Positions 1-8,077 of a DNA stretch of 64,000 bases are shown here, piece by piece. Made by a program: the position numbers and the translations under genes. The notes beneath the pieces are model-generated. The model was not told the origin of the DNA, did not search any database, and saw only the letters and a list, made by a program, of their open reading frames with translations. Within the stretch, counting starts at the first letter, position 1. The number at the start of each line of letters is the position of its first letter. This stretch comes from Kribbella sp. VKM Ac-2568 (GTDB taxonomy: Bacteria; Actinomycetota; Actinomycetes; Propionibacteriales; Kribbellaceae): assembly GCF_004345365.1 (NCBI RefSeq), contig NZ_SLVF01000003.1, forward strand, positions 558,001 through 622,000, read 5' to 3'.

Positions 1-174
1 GGCGGCGCGATCCTCACCCTCGGCGAGATCCACCCAGCGGGAGGTAACCGGCTGGATGTCCGCGTCAGCCAGTGGACCGGATGCACCGGCGCGCACTGGC
101 TCACCTACCGCCTCGAACGCGCAGGCGCCGATTGGCAGATCACAGGCACAGTCGGCCCGCAGGTGATCTCCTAG
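1..174 (+). CDS. 3' end of an unidentified gene (partial)
   Basis: The first 57 codons of the window are an open frame that ends at TAG; the gene begins upstream of the window. The visible C-terminus has alternating hydrophobic and charged residues and looks like beta-strand sequence, for example the piece LTYRLERAGADWQITG. I recognise no family. The frame and the good third-position GC support it as coding. The roughly 290 bases after it, up to the next gene, hold only weak open frames without ribosome binding sites; I make no call there. Confidence 0.5.
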   Translation, partial: GGAILTLGEIHPAGGNRLDVRVSQWTGCTGAHWLTYRLERAGADWQITGTVGPQVIS

Positions 175-463
175 AGTTCCAGCCGTAGTTCGTGATCAGG
201 CGAGTTGGGCTGTTTGACGGCGTTGGTGGCAGTCGCGTGCTCGGGCTTGGTGGCGGCGTCGCCAGCGTGACCAGTGCAGCAGGTGGGCCGAACCGTGTCG
301 GCCGTGGTTGCATCAGCGACCGGCCTTCCTTCGTCCAGGGTCTCAACGAGGGTGTCAACGACCCTCTCAAGCGGACTGCTGCGCGCCGTCCGAGCCGTTC
401 TAGATCTCTCCCGCCGAGCTGCCCAGATCAAGCCGCGAACCCCAGGCGTGCCGAAAACATGAT

Positions 464-1423
464 CTACGCCCCGCGGAGGACCCGGTCGCCGAGGTCCGAG
501 CGGCGGTAGAGGATTGAGCGGCCGTGCCGGGCCGAGATGAGCAGGCCGGCCGCGCGCAGTGCGCGCAGGTGCTGGTTGACCGCGCTCGGCGTGACGTCGA
601 GGCGCACGGCGAGCTCGGTCGACGACGTCGGCGTCTCGAGCAGCCTCAGCAGCTGGCCACGGACACGGCCGATCAGGCCCACCAGGGCGGTCGGCGGCGT
701 AGTCGTCTTGGTCTCCCACAGCGTTCCGAGACCGCGTGCCGGGTACATGATGTGCGGCGGCTCCTCGGGAGAGATCGGCACCGATCCGCGCCGGCTGAAG
801 AGCGAAGGAGTGAGCGTCAGGCCGCGACCGGCGGTCGAGGTGCGGTAGGAGTAGTCGCTGCGCAGACGTACCCGGAGGACGGTGTCGTCGAGGCGTACAT
901 GTGGGTCGATTCCTGCGAACATCGCCGCGAGACCGGCTTGCGCCGTGACCCGGCCGCGGTAGACGACGTCGGCCTCGAGCACTGTCCGCATACGCGCCCA
1001 GTACGGCTCGAAACAGGCCTCCCAGTAGTCCCGCAGCGCTGCCAGCACACGGTCGAGCACCTTGTCCGGCCGACCCCGAAGTACCGGTGGGAGCATGGCC
1101 GGATGGATCTCCGCCAGATCCGCGCGTACGACGCCGGCCGGTGTGCCCGTGAGCGCCGCCAACTCGTCGTCGATCCTGCCGAGCGGTGTGTAAGGCCGCG
1201 GAGTGAGGAAGTCCGGCGTCCACAGCGACTCGTTCGTCAACGCGCCGAGCAGTTCCAGGTCGAGCCCGGCACGCGTCGGCCCGGTGGCGCGCAGCCAGGG
1301 CAGTTGAAGCGGGAATCGGCCGGGGTCGCGCAGGGTCCGCAGGGAGAGGACCAACTCGTTCAGCGGCGAGATCGCGAAACGCACTTCGCCGAGGTCGTTG
1401 CCCGCGAGCTCGTACTCGATCAT
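464..1423 (-). CDS. ArsR-like winged-helix regulator, DUF5937 type
   Basis: Protein of 319 residues. The C-terminal 60 residues form an ArsR-type winged helix (LAVRLDVTPSAVNQHLRALR is the recognition region). The preceding 250 residues resemble the DUF5937 region found in streptomycete helix-turn-helix proteins. The ATG at 1423 begins MIEYELAGNDLGEVRFAISP, which is the usual family beginning; the frame continues open upstream but without that similarity. It is divergent from an MFS exporter with only 56 bases between them, and a perfect palindrome lies in that gap. It probably represses itself and the exporter. The ligand is unknown. Confidence 0.8.
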   Translation of the reverse strand: MIEYELAGNDLGEVRFAISPLNELVLSLRTLRDPGRFPLQLPWLRATGPTRAGLDLELLGALTNESLWTPDFLTPRPYTPLGRIDDELAALTGTPAGVVRADLAEIHPAMLPPVLRGRPDKVLDRVLAALRDYWEACFEPYWARMRTVLEADVVYRGRVTAQAGLAAMFAGIDPHVRLDDTVLRVRLRSDYSYRTSTAGRGLTLTPSLFSRRGSVPISPEEPPHIMYPARGLGTLWETKTTTPPTALVGLIGRVRGQLLRLLETPTSSTELAVRLDVTPSAVNQHLRALRAAGLLISARHGRSILYRRSDLGDRVLRGA

Positions 1424-1448
1424 GAAGCAATACCCTACATCGTTGGTA

Positions 1449-1463
1449 CCGGAGGACCTCCGG
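1449..1463. promoter_or_regulatory. Palindrome in shared promoter of regulator and MFS gene
   Basis: CCGGAGG-A-CCTCCGG is a perfect 7+1+7 palindrome located between the divergent start codons at 1423 and 1480. It is a natural operator candidate for the ArsR-like regulator. The GGAGG part could also serve as ribosome binding site for the exporter, although the 25-base spacing is long. Confidence 0.4.
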
Positions 1464-1479
1464 ATGCGACAACTGTCAG

Positions 1480-2736
1480 GTGCCTGAACTCCTCCGCGAT
1501 CCTCTCGAGCGCGCACTCGCCTCCGCCGTGGCCGCGATGTCGCTGTCCCGTGGAATGTTCTTCGCCGTCAGCGCCCTGTACTTCACCCGCGGAGTCGGCC
1601 TGTCTCCCGCCGTCGTCGGGATCGGTCTCACCCTCGCCGGAGGGGTCGGCGTCCTGGCGTCGTACGCCGGTGGGCGACTGAGCGACCGATGCGGTGCCGA
1701 TCGGCTCCAGCAGTGGGCGCTGGCCGCGAACGGAGCCTCGCTGCTGGCGTACGCCCTCGCCGGCAACGTCGTCAGCTTCGTCCTGGTCGCGGCCTGCGTC
1801 TCCGCCACCCGCGGCCTGCAGAGCACCGCCCAGATGACGATGCTCGCCCGTTGGTACGTCGGCCCGGAGCGGGTCGCTGTCCGCGCCCGGCTGCGGGTGG
1901 TGATGAACGTCCTCATCGGCATCGGCACCCTGCTCGCGGGACTGGCTCTGATGGCCGACACCACAATGGCATACCGCCTAACGGTGGTACTCGTCGGCGC
2001 GATCACGATCCTCGGCACGGTCCCACTGATTGGCCTGCGCCGCAGGGTCGCCGGACTGGCTGCACGGATGGACGCCTCCGGTAGCGCCGAGGCGTCACGC
2101 GGACGCTCCCCCCTACGGGATCGCACGTACGTCGCCTCGACAGTCCTCAACGCGGTACTCGCGGTCCACTTCGCGCTGACAACGGTCGGGATCCCGCTGT
2201 GGGTGGCAGACCACACCGACGCCCCGACCATCGTCGTATCCGCGCTCCTGCTCGTGAACACCGCCTTTGTAGCGCTCTTCCAGGTCCGTGCCTCCCGCGG
2301 CACACAGAACCTGCGCACCGCTGGGCGGTCAGTGCGCCGAGCGGGCCTGCTCCTGCTCACCGCCTGCCTGCTCTTCGCCTTAGCAGGCCATCTCGGCGCC
2401 GCGGCAGCAATCGCCGTCCTGTTCCTCGCCGCCCTCGCCTCCTCTGCAGCCGAGACGCAGGGCGAAGCAGGAGGCTGGGGCATGGCCTTCGAACTCGCCG
2501 ACCCCACTCGCGCCGGCGCCTACCAAGGCCTCAGCCAAACCGGCAACGCACTCGCCCTGATGCTCGGCCCTGCCGTCGTCACCACAACCGCGATCGACCA
2601 CGGCACGCCAGGTTGGATCGCGCTCGGCACACTCTTCGCAGCCACCGGCACCGCAACCGCGGTCGTCGCGAACCACGCCGCCACACGCAGGGATCAGCGC
2701 AACACGCCAGTCGGCACCACTCCCGCCCGCACTTAA
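1480..2736 (+). CDS. MFS transporter
   Basis: Protein of 418 residues with about twelve hydrophobic segments and the MFS loop 2-3 signature (GRLSDRCGADRL near residue 65). It starts at GTG 1480. Length and topology fit a drug or metabolite exporter of the major facilitator superfamily. The divergent ArsR-like regulator next door suggests inducible efflux. The substrate cannot be read from the sequence. Confidence 0.8.
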   Translation: MPELLRDPLERALASAVAAMSLSRGMFFAVSALYFTRGVGLSPAVVGIGLTLAGGVGVLASYAGGRLSDRCGADRLQQWALAANGASLLAYALAGNVVSFVLVAACVSATRGLQSTAQMTMLARWYVGPERVAVRARLRVVMNVLIGIGTLLAGLALMADTTMAYRLTVVLVGAITILGTVPLIGLRRRVAGLAARMDASGSAEASRGRSPLRDRTYVASTVLNAVLAVHFALTTVGIPLWVADHTDAPTIVVSALLLVNTAFVALFQVRASRGTQNLRTAGRSVRRAGLLLLTACLLFALAGHLGAAAAIAVLFLAALASSAAETQGEAGGWGMAFELADPTRAGAYQGLSQTGNALALMLGPAVVTTTAIDHGTPGWIALGTLFAATGTATAVVANHAATRRDQRNTPVGTTPART

Positions 2737-3000
2737 TGCCAGGACCCGATGCTCAGCTGTGCCTGCGACGTACGGCGATCGAACTCAGGACCACACCGAC
2801 AGAACCCGGACAATCGCTCGCCGGCTCGCAGCCGCCGCGTGTCGGGCGGCTCCTGCGGTCGCGTCGCAGGCAATCGGCTACGCCGACCCCACACCCGGCA
2901 CCCGCTCGCACCGATCTGGCGGCTGCGATATGGACGGAGCAGAGTAGGACTACCGGCGCTCAGCGGCGCACCTAAGGGTCCAAGTCAGGAGGAACTCAGC

Positions 3001-4023
3001 ATGTCCCATCACCTCGACACCCCGCTCGCAAGCCAGACCGGCCAGCTCTACATCGATGACCTGTACGTCTTCCACGGCGAGGGCAACACGGTGTTCATCA
3101 TGGACGTCAACTCCAACGTCAACGGCCTGCATTCCGAGCCTGGGTTCCATCCGGAGGCGCGCTATGAGTTCAAGGTGCACTTCGACGGAGCGGACTTCGA
3201 AGCCCTCACCTACCGGGTCTCGTTCGGTGAAGCCGACTCCGGCGGGCGGCAGGCCCTGCAGCTGCACGCGCTCACCGGCGACCAGGCACGCGAGGACTCC
3301 GCAGATGGCGAACTCGTGCTGGAGGGCCGAACCGGCGAGGCGGCCAGCGGGGGCGGCACCCGGATCTGGGCCGGACGCGTCGGCGACTCGTTCTACATCG
3401 ACCTGTCGCTGCTCACCATTGTCAACGGGGCGGTGGCAAACGGGACCGCACCGGACCTGTCGGGATGGCGACCGGAGAACGCGAAGAACAGCTTCGCCAA
3501 CACCCACGTCGACTCCATCGTCCTCGAAGTCTCTCACCAGCACCCGCAGCTGCGACCCGGCGCCCGCACCAGCGTGTGGTGCGCCACCAAACTTGCCACC
3601 GACGCGGGCGGCTGGCGGCAGATCAACCGCTTTGGGCATCCCATGATGTGGCCGATCTTCTGGCCCAACGACACCGACTTCTCCGACCCCGCCAACACCC
3701 GGCACCCGTCCGAAGACTTCAACGCCACGGGCCAGTACATCGGCGAGCAGGTCGCCGCCGTCGTGGCGGCCAGCGGGACCTCCGATGACCCCCAGGGCTA
3801 CGGCCAGACCGTGGCCCGGCGGCTGTTCCCCGACGTCATGCCCTACCTGGTAGGCACGCCCGCGACCTACGGGTTCGCCGCCTTCAACGGCAGGACGCAG
3901 GCCGACAACGCGCCCGAGGCAATGCTGTCCCTCGTCACCAACACCGCGGTACCTTCAGGGCTGAAGCCGTCCGTATCCGAGCATCTGCGGGACAGCAACT
4001 TCCCTTACGTTCTTCCAGCGTGA
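3001..4023 (+). CDS. DUF4331 family protein
   Basis: Protein of 340 residues. The start is fixed by a strong ribosome binding site (AGGAGGAACTCAGC-ATG). It opens with MSHHLDTPLASQTGQLYIDD, the typical DUF4331 N-terminus, and carries the family's NTVFIMDVNSN stretch and a large beta-rich body. There is no signal peptide. Family members are often annotated only as DUF4331 and their function is unknown. It stands alone; the 264 bases upstream contain no convincing gene and presumably hold the promoter. A strong hairpin terminator follows. Confidence 0.85.
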   Translation: MSHHLDTPLASQTGQLYIDDLYVFHGEGNTVFIMDVNSNVNGLHSEPGFHPEARYEFKVHFDGADFEALTYRVSFGEADSGGRQALQLHALTGDQAREDSADGELVLEGRTGEAASGGGTRIWAGRVGDSFYIDLSLLTIVNGAVANGTAPDLSGWRPENAKNSFANTHVDSIVLEVSHQHPQLRPGARTSVWCATKLATDAGGWRQINRFGHPMMWPIFWPNDTDFSDPANTRHPSEDFNATGQYIGEQVAAVVAASGTSDDPQGYGQTVARRLFPDVMPYLVGTPATYGFAAFNGRTQADNAPEAMLSLVTNTAVPSGLKPSVSEHLRDSNFPYVLPA

Positions 4024-4165
4024 CCAACCGGGGACCTCGGACCCGTAACGCCATCGCGCCCCTGTCGATGGCGATCGAGCACGGGAGCCCTAAGTCATAC
4101 CTGTGCGGGTGGAGAACTGAGACAGGTCGGAGCGTGGTCTCGACTCTGTGAGAGAAGCGACAAAG

Positions 4166-4198
4166 CCGGGGCGGCTCCCAGTCTGGGAGCCGCCCCGG
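4166..4198. terminator. Bidirectional terminator hairpin
   Basis: A perfect 15-base stem (CCGGGGCGGCTCCCA) with a 3-base loop lies between the converging DUF4331 and PspAB genes. There is no long T tract, as is usual in high-GC actinomycetes. Confidence 0.8.
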
Positions 4199-4252
4199 AG
4201 TCGTTCCGTCTCAGTTGTTCCTCTGCGGCGGCCGAAACCCCCGCGCGCCGGG

Positions 4253-4816
4253 TCACAGACCGGGTGCGCCGTACAGCGGGAACCAGCGGGTGAGGTCGGT
4301 CTCGATCCGCAGGTCGCTTTCGAGGGCCGACCTGATCTGAAGTTCGATGGTGTTGTCGCGGCGGTTCGGGCCGGTCGGGGCGAAGGGGTACCAGGTGCCT
4401 TGCTTGTAGAGGTAGACGAGCCCGAGTGGGTGGGTGCCGTCGGTGAAGGCGATCAGGGTGCACAGCAGCGCGGCGCCGAAGCCGGCGTCGACGAGGGCGC
4501 TGTTCACCCCGTGCAGGTCGGTGGCCAGGCCAGCCAGGTCGTCGTCCGCGACCTGGCGGATCAGCCACGTGTAGCCATAGGCGTCGGTCTGGCTGGTGTA
4601 CTTGCCATCATCCAGGGCGAGCAGTCTGTCGCCCTCCTCGCGCAGGGCGGCGAATCCGCCGCCCTCGGCGGCCTTGAAACACACCGAGCCGGTACCGGTC
4701 GGCCGGTACCCGGTGGAGGTCTGCAGGGTGATCGCGGCGGCGGGCAGTCCGAAGAGCTGGTCGAGATTCGGGGGGACGGGTTTGGTCCGGCCGAACAGGA
4801 TGTCCAGGAGGCCCAT
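4253..4816 (-). CDS. pspAB: PspA-associated protein PspAB
   Basis: Protein of 187 residues beginning MGLLDILFGRTKPVPPNLDQ. That beginning and the neighbouring HtpX protease identify the actinobacterial PspAB family, which is linked to the phage-shock/envelope stress response. It is cytosolic with no transmembrane segment. It lies two bases downstream of the htpX stop codon and is surely co-transcribed. No pspA or pspAA is visible here, so this is the HtpX-PspAB sub-module found separately in many actinomycetes. Its role as partner of the protease is inferred from the conserved gene order. Confidence 0.8.
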   Translation of the reverse strand: MGLLDILFGRTKPVPPNLDQLFGLPAAAITLQTSTGYRPTGTGSVCFKAAEGGGFAALREEGDRLLALDDGKYTSQTDAYGYTWLIRQVADDDLAGLATDLHGVNSALVDAGFGAALLCTLIAFTDGTHPLGLVYLYKQGTWYPFAPTGPNRRDNTIELQIRSALESDLRIETDLTRWFPLYGAPGL

Positions 4817-4818
4817 CT

Positions 4819-5715
4819 CTACCCCTGCTCCCCGAGCTCCCGGGCGATGCCGGCCAACTGGTCGAGACGCCGCTCCAGCGGCGGGTGGGTGGCGAACAGC
4901 GAGGAGAGGCTGAGGCCCGGCGCGATCGCGGGGGCGAAGTAGAACGCGTTGAACGCCGCAGCCTGCCGCAGGTCGCGGGACGGGATACGGGCGATCTCGC
5001 CACTGACCTTGGTCAGCGCCGAGGCCAGCGCGGAGGGATGGCCGGTCAGGATGGCCGCGGCGCGATCCGCGGACAGTTCCCGGTAGCGGGACAGCGCTCG
5101 AGTGAGGAAGAAGGAGAGCGCATAGACGACTGCCGACACGAGCACGACGGTCAGCACCACCACCGTGGCGTTCTGGTCACGGCTCCGGCCGAAGCCACCC
5201 CAGAGGCCGATGCGAGTGGTCAGCCCGGCGAGTACGCCGAGGAAGGAGGCGATGGTCATCACGGCAACATCGCGATGCGCGATATGGGACAGCTCGTGCG
5301 CGAGCACGCCTTCCAGTTCGTTGGCGTCCAGCCGACGCAAGATCCCGGTAGTCACGCACAACACCGCCTTGTTGGGGCTGCGCCCGGTGGCGAAGGCGTT
5401 GGGCATGTCGACGTCGGCAATGGCCACCGTGGGTTTGGGCATGTCGGCAAGGGCGCACAGCCGGTCGACCACTCCGTGCAGCTCCGGGGCTTCCTCCGGA
5501 GTGACGATGCGGCCGTGCATCGCGTAAAGCGCGATCCGGTCGGAGAACCAGTACTGCGAGAACAGCAGCGCGCCGGCGATGACGACAGCCACCAGCGCGC
5601 TCTTCGTCAGGGCAATGAGCAAGGCGACGAAGACGACATAAAGCAACCCGAGCAGGAAGGTAGTGACCAGCATCCGGCCGGTCAGGCCACGGTCGGGCTT
5701 GAAGCGGGTTCTCAT
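4819..5715 (-). CDS. htpX: Membrane zinc protease HtpX
   Basis: Protein of 298 residues, an M48-family integral membrane metalloprotease that degrades damaged membrane proteins. Two membrane segments lie at about residues 16-55. The zinc site is HELSH at 140-144, with the third ligand probably Glu213 in RYRELSADRAA. Two further hydrophobic segments lie at about 150-205. The ATG at 5715 follows an in-frame GTG at 5721; MRTRFKPDRGL matches the usual family start. It is the first gene of a two-gene operon with pspAB. Confidence 0.9.
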   Translation of the reverse strand: MRTRFKPDRGLTGRMLVTTFLLGLLYVVFVALLIALTKSALVAVVIAGALLFSQYWFSDRIALYAMHGRIVTPEEAPELHGVVDRLCALADMPKPTVAIADVDMPNAFATGRSPNKAVLCVTTGILRRLDANELEGVLAHELSHIAHRDVAVMTIASFLGVLAGLTTRIGLWGGFGRSRDQNATVVVLTVVLVSAVVYALSFFLTRALSRYRELSADRAAAILTGHPSALASALTKVSGEIARIPSRDLRQAAAFNAFYFAPAIAPGLSLSSLFATHPPLERRLDQLAGIARELGEQG

Positions 5716-5855
5716 CGGCACACCCCGGGATCTACAGCTGCTTTCTGGTAGGCGTAGTCCAGCTTTCCACGCGGATCCAAGGCAATGTCGAAAACGTGCT
5801 CGCCTTCGCCTTCGCGTTGGCGGCCGCGCGTCCGGAACAACGGACAGCCCGGGGG

Positions 5856-6455
5856 TCAGGTGTCGTACTCGTCGGGGAGGCGCATGGCGGGGCCGCCTAC
5901 CTGGAGGCCGAGGGGGGTTGCGCGGCCCTGGGGTTCTTCCCAGGGTTCTTGGCGGCCTAGGGCGGTCAGGTCTAGGTAGTGGTAGCCGTTGTGGAACTCT
6001 TCGATGCCTCGGCCGTAGGTGGAGTAGGTGTGGAAGACCTCGTTGTCGACGCGCAGGAAGGTGCTGATGCCGGGGAGCGGAAAGCGGCGAGTTTCCCGTA
6101 CGGCGCTCGGGAGACCGCGACGAGTGTCGTGTTGCGCACGTGCAGTTGCCTCAATCGGCCGATCCCGTCGGCGGCGGAGGAACAGCTCGGGCAGCCTTGG
6201 TCCCAGTCCGGGCCGTACATGAAGTGGTGCATCACCAGTTGTTGCCGGCCCTCGAACAGGTCGAGCAGGCTCACTGTTTCCGTCCGGGCCCTCGAACACG
6301 TACGGCTTGTCCATGCGGACCATCGGCAACCGACGGCGGTCCGCGTTGAGCCGGTCTCTGGCGCGCGTCAGCTCCTTCTCCTTCGCCAGCAGTTCCCTGC
6401 GGGCGGCGAGCCACTCCTCGCGCGACACCACCTCAGGCAGGTTCCCGATCGTCAT
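5856..6455 (-). pseudogene. DUF899 (thioredoxin-like) gene, frameshifted and deleted
   Basis: The N-terminus reads in one frame (MTIGNLPEVVSREEWLAARR through KPYVFEGPDG). The family then continues one frame over from about 6276 (SLLDLFEGRQQLVMHHFMYG, the CPSCSSAADG motif, VSRAPYGKLAAFR), and returns to the first frame at about 6090 (ISTFLRVDNEVFHTYSTYG to the stop). The first break looks like one extra base. At the second, roughly 50-60 residues of the family's middle (the RMGW/SSYGSDFNYDF part) are missing. DUF899 proteins have a thioredoxin-like fold and unknown biochemistry. This copy should not make a full protein. Confidence 0.75.
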
Positions 6456-6676
6456 CCCGACCACTCCCAACTGGTCTCGTTCCGGCACGGCCTGCTCACC
6501 ATCGAACTGGTTCCCGTCCACGGACCCGGCTATTCAGTTCAGGGCTTCAACAGATCTCCCGGACAGCGACCGAGTAACCCACGGACTTCGGACCGTTTGT
6601 CGGTTTCTCGGCATGGGTACCTCGCCGTGCTGTGAGGCACAGCGCCGCACAGTTGAGGTACAAGGAAGACAGGGAC

Positions 6677-6949
6677 ATGGAGATCATCGGTGTAATCGTC
6701 GCGGGCATCATCATCGGACTGCTCGGCAAGTTCGTCGCTCCGGGCAACAAGGACAACATCCCGATCTGGCTCACGATCCTGTGCGGCATCGGCGGTGTGA
6801 TCATCGGATGGTTCATCTACACCGCGTTCGGGGGCAACGGCAGCGCCGGTATCGACTGGGTGCGCTGGCTCGTGGCCATCCTGGTCGCGGCCGTTCTCGT
6901 CGTCGCCGCATCCACTTTGACCGGCAGGAACACGTCCAGGCGGGTCTGA
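6677..6949 (+). CDS. GlsB/YeaQ/YmgE-type stress membrane protein
   Basis: Ninety residues with three hydrophobic helices and the family glycine pattern (IIGVIVAGIIIGLLGKFVAPG at the start). Family members are small inner-membrane proteins induced by general or envelope stress; their biochemistry is unknown. The start at ATG 6677 has AGGAAGACAGGGAC just upstream. It is a single gene closed by a hairpin terminator shared with the converging methyltransferase. Confidence 0.85.
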   Translation: MEIIGVIVAGIIIGLLGKFVAPGNKDNIPIWLTILCGIGGVIIGWFIYTAFGGNGSAGIDWVRWLVAILVAAVLVVAASTLTGRNTSRRV

Positions 6950-6966
6950 AGCACGGCGCGAAACAC

Positions 6967-7002
6967 AAGCTGGGCCGGTTGCACAGGCGACCGGCCCAGC
7001 TT
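6967..7002. terminator. Bidirectional terminator hairpin
   Basis: A perfect 13-base stem (AAGCTGGGCCGGT and its complement) with a 10-base loop sits between the converging stress membrane protein and methyltransferase genes. A short TTT follows on the plus strand. Confidence 0.8.
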
Positions 7003-7023
7003 TCGTTCGGGGTCTCGCGAGAC

Positions 7024-7917
7024 TCAGGCCTCGGCGTTGCGCGCCGCCAGGACGCGCATGGATCCGCTGGTGACCCGGATGCGACGCTCGCGGAGGAGCG
7101 AAAGGCGTTCGACAGGTGGCACCAAGCGGGACACGGGGTGGAGGAGTTCGCGGACTCGGGAGGTCACGAACGGGACGGCGTAGTACTGGTACGCCGGGTC
7201 GACGGCGCTGACCGTGAAGCCGGTGCGGGACAGCAGGTCGGTGATGGTTTGAGGGTCGTAATAGCTGACGTGTTCGGGGATTTTGTAGGAGACCCAGCGG
7301 CGGCCGGAGACGCGGGCCAGGAGGCTCTTGATGTTGGGGGTGACCATGACGACAAGGCCGCCTGGGCGGAGGAAGCGGGCCGCGGTGCGAAGGAAGGCAG
7401 CCGGGTCGGTGATGTGCTCGATCAAGTGCGAGGCGAAGATGACGTCGAAGGTCTGCCCCTCGATCTCAGGCACCTCCTCGAGCAGCCCGTGGAACACGCG
7501 GCCGGGGTACAACTCGGCGGCTCGTTCGACGGCGGCCGGTGAGAGGTCGATCCCGTAGGCGTCATAGCCGGCGTCGAGCGCGCATTTCAGGAAGTACCCG
7601 TACCCGCAGCCGACCTCGAGGATCCTGCCCTGCGGCACGAACTCGGCGATCCGCCGCACGTCCTCGCGGAACGTGGCCAGGTACTCGGTCTCCTGACTCT
7701 CGTACTGCGAGTAGCCGGAACCCTCTCCGCCGAAGTACGACTCCTCTTCATAGAGTGCGCGGAGGGTCTCCGCAGTCGGGGTAGGCACGAGTTGCACCAG
7801 CCCACACTCCGGACACTCCTCGATCCCGTAGCCGTCCTTCGCCGTGCGAGGGCGGAACGGCCCGCTCGTCGCACACATGATGCAGGCGACCCTGGCCGAC
7901 CCCGGTCCATCGCTCAT
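7024..7917 (-). CDS. Class I SAM-dependent methyltransferase with N-terminal Cys pairs
   Basis: Protein of 297 residues. SAM motif I is EVGCGYG (about 101-107) and the acidic motif II is GIDLS (about 122-126). Two CxxC pairs at 12/15 and 35/38 probably bind zinc, as in the class of methyltransferases with an N-terminal zinc ribbon that act on sugars or small metabolites. The ATG at 7917 is preceded by two in-frame TTG codons. The substrate is unknown. No partner genes are adjacent. Confidence 0.8.
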   Translation of the reverse strand: MSDGPGSARVACIMCATSGPFRPRTAKDGYGIEECPECGLVQLVPTPTAETLRALYEEESYFGGEGSGYSQYESQETEYLATFREDVRRIAEFVPQGRILEVGCGYGYFLKCALDAGYDAYGIDLSPAAVERAAELYPGRVFHGLLEEVPEIEGQTFDVIFASHLIEHITDPAAFLRTAARFLRPGGLVVMVTPNIKSLLARVSGRRWVSYKIPEHVSYYDPQTITDLLSRTGFTVSAVDPAYQYYAVPFVTSRVRELLHPVSRLVPPVERLSLLRERRIRVTSGSMRVLAARNAEA

Positions 7918-8077
7918 CAACAAAACCCGCTCTCTCGTCTCACCCCGACGAGGGCGAGACCGCGACTGTAGTGCGCGCCATTATGCCCACCGCGGCACCC
8001 CGCCCCGGAGCACCTCTCGCCGAAAAAGGTCCGCCTGAGGCGGGCGCGATGTGTCACCCTTCGACAGGGGGAGGTCG

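Noticed and set aside
171-1472. A 433-codon minus-strand frame at the left end
   Set aside because: It overlaps the ArsR-like regulator in another frame; no start site, and family motifs are in the other frame.
2737-3000. Open frames in the gap before the DUF4331 gene that would extend its N-terminus
   Set aside because: The strong ribosome binding site and family start are at 3001; the upstream extension is Arg/Pro-rich and has no similarity.
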